Part shown: one piece after another, positions 63,281-64,000 of the stretch | Numbering within the stretch: the stretch's first letter is position 1 | Layout of the letters: each line of letters starts with the position of its first letter | Assembly (NCBI RefSeq): GCF_041435335.1 | Contig: NZ_CP108430.1 | Span: forward strand, 8,466,001-8,530,000 | DNA length: 64,000 nucleotides | From: Streptomyces sp. NBC_01283 | GTDB taxonomy: Bacteria; Actinomycetota; Actinomycetes; Streptomycetales; Streptomycetaceae | Direction of reading: 5' to 3' | Position numbers and translations under genes: made by a program | The notes under the pieces: generated by a model | What the model was told of the DNA's origin: nothing | Seen by the model: only the letters and a program-made list of their open reading frames with translations | The model's database searches: none

Positions 63281-63498
63281 GCCCCCACCCCCTCATCCGG
63301 GCACCCGTCCTTCGGCTGTGGTGCCCGACGGCGGGAGCGCACATTCCTCTCCCTCGCCGCTTCAGAGCAGAACTTGAGGGTCGCGGCACCAGCCGCCTCT
63401 CTTGACAGCAACCGCCCCACGGCGATCGCCTGGAGCCCTGCCGCGCGGCGACGCGGCGACCACGGGACCGGGCACGGGCACAGGGGGAGAGGCGGGCC
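63281..63498. promoter_or_regulatory. Divergent promoter region
   Basis: The 218-bp gap lies between two divergent genes and should hold both promoters. I see no clear repeat or operator. A ribosome site (GGGGGAGAGG) lies just before the right-hand gene. Confidence 0.5.
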
Positions 63499-64000
63499 AT
63501 GCTGCGGGTGTACTTCACGGCCGAGGACCTGGCGCGGGTGCGGGTCGCATCGGGCCCTGACTTCCTCTGGGAGATCAGCAACAGTGTGCAGACGCTCCAA
63601 CGGCGCGACGGAGCAAGGGTGTTCGGGGCCTGGCGGCAGTGGGCGAGGCCGCGCCTCTCGGACAGCTGCCGACTCCTCTCGCCCCTCCTCCCGCCGCACG
63701 GCTGCTCCCCGGACTTCCTCACGCCCACCCACGGAGCAGGCGAGACGCTCCACGCGGCGGTCGACACGCTCGTGCGCACGCCCCGGCCGCGGCTGCGCAC
63801 TGATCTGACACGGGTGGCCGCATCGCGCCGGCTCCCGGGCTGGACGGAGTCGCTGGCGCAGGGCGACGCCGCCGCTCTGCGGCAGTTGGGGCAAGCCCTC
63901 CATACGTACCACCTGGAGGCGCTCGCGCCGTTCTGGCCCCGCATCCATGCCCAGATCGACGCCGACCGCATCACTCGCCTGCACAGCCTCCTCGACGGCG
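63499..64000 (+). CDS. ArsR/DUF5937-type winged-helix regulator, 3'-truncated by window edge
   Basis: Open from the ATG at 63499 to the last base, 167 codons so far. The opening MLRVYFTAEDLARVRVASGPDFLWEI is the hallmark of the Streptomyces regulators annotated as DUF5937/ArsR-type helix-turn-helix proteins, in which a long N-terminal domain precedes a C-terminal winged helix; the latter would lie beyond the window. The rest seen here (RTDLTRVAASRRLPGW, ALHTYHLEALAPFWPRIHAQIDADR) fits that N-terminal domain. Target genes are not visible. Confidence 0.85.
   Translation, partial: MLRVYFTAEDLARVRVASGPDFLWEISNSVQTLQRRDGARVFGAWRQWARPRLSDSCRLLSPLLPPHGCSPDFLTPTHGAGETLHAAVDTLVRTPRPRLRTDLTRVAASRRLPGWTESLAQGDAAALRQLGQALHTYHLEALAPFWPRIHAQIDADRITRLHSLLDG

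Noticed and set aside
63032..63808. 258-residue plus-strand frame near the right end
   Set aside because: Crosses the divergent gap and the start of the ArsR-like gene in a wrong frame; Arg/Pro/Ser-rich shadow.

Overview
The window is high-GC actinobacterial DNA, almost certainly from a Streptomyces chromosome. The signs are strong third-position GC bias, GTG/TTG starts, ATGA/GTGA gene overlaps, and three rare TTA (bldA-type) codons confined to key antibiotic genes. Its core, about 1.2 to 48.35 kb, is a complete-looking biosynthetic cluster for a type V (complestatin/chloropeptin-like) glycopeptide-family heptapeptide.

Layout: a sensor kinase cut by the left edge (2-1093); a DAHP synthase for aromatic precursor supply (1201-2256); a structured intergenic leader; a StrR/Bbr-type regulator (2642-3625); then a perfect 13-bp inverted repeat matching the glycopeptide StrR-regulator operator (3634-3670). 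Downstream of that operator runs one long same-strand block: ABC exporter, four NRPS genes with seven modules (6014-37814), MbtH-like protein, cation/proton antiporter, FAD halogenase, two Oxy-type P450s and a ferredoxin (to 43750). A short precursor block follows: hmO and hmaS on the minus strand, and hpgT plus prephenate dehydrogenase divergently on the plus strand. Together these turn 4-hydroxyphenylpyruvate into 4-hydroxyphenylglycine (Hpg).

Reading the adenylation pocket residues by eye gives Hpg - (Trp-like, less certain) - Hpg - Hpg - Hpg - Tyr - Hpg, the complestatin order. Module 7 carries the X domain that recruits P450s, and a thioesterase. Three features depart from what I know of this family. 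A decayed adenylation-like domain lies between X and TE. Module 6 has an intact-looking epimerisation domain and no N-methyltransferase. The E domains of modules 3 and 4 share a nearly identical 484-bp DNA tract, and the module 3 copy has an 11-residue deletion at the end of that tract. No Dpg (dpgA-D), glycosyltransferase or vanHAX genes are present in the window.

Right of the cluster are ordinary or accessory chromosomal genes. A lipoprotein/adaptor/ATPase/permease operon of MacAB type (48.5-52.4 kb) is followed by a flavin/F420-type PPOX protein, a LysR regulator divergent from an EamA exporter, and a second EamA exporter. Next comes a tightly overlapped alkylation-repair operon (ogt, a 2OG-Fe oxygenase, a stand-alone Ada-type zinc domain, an unknown protein, and an AlkB with an in-frame 15-bp minisatellite), preceded by a decayed fragment of the same 2OG oxygenase. 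The window ends with a Sua5/YciO-type protein, a PP2C phosphatase, an AraC regulator with an intradiol dioxygenase-like protein, a frameshifted TIGR04222-like gene, and an ArsR/DUF5937-type regulator cut by the right edge.
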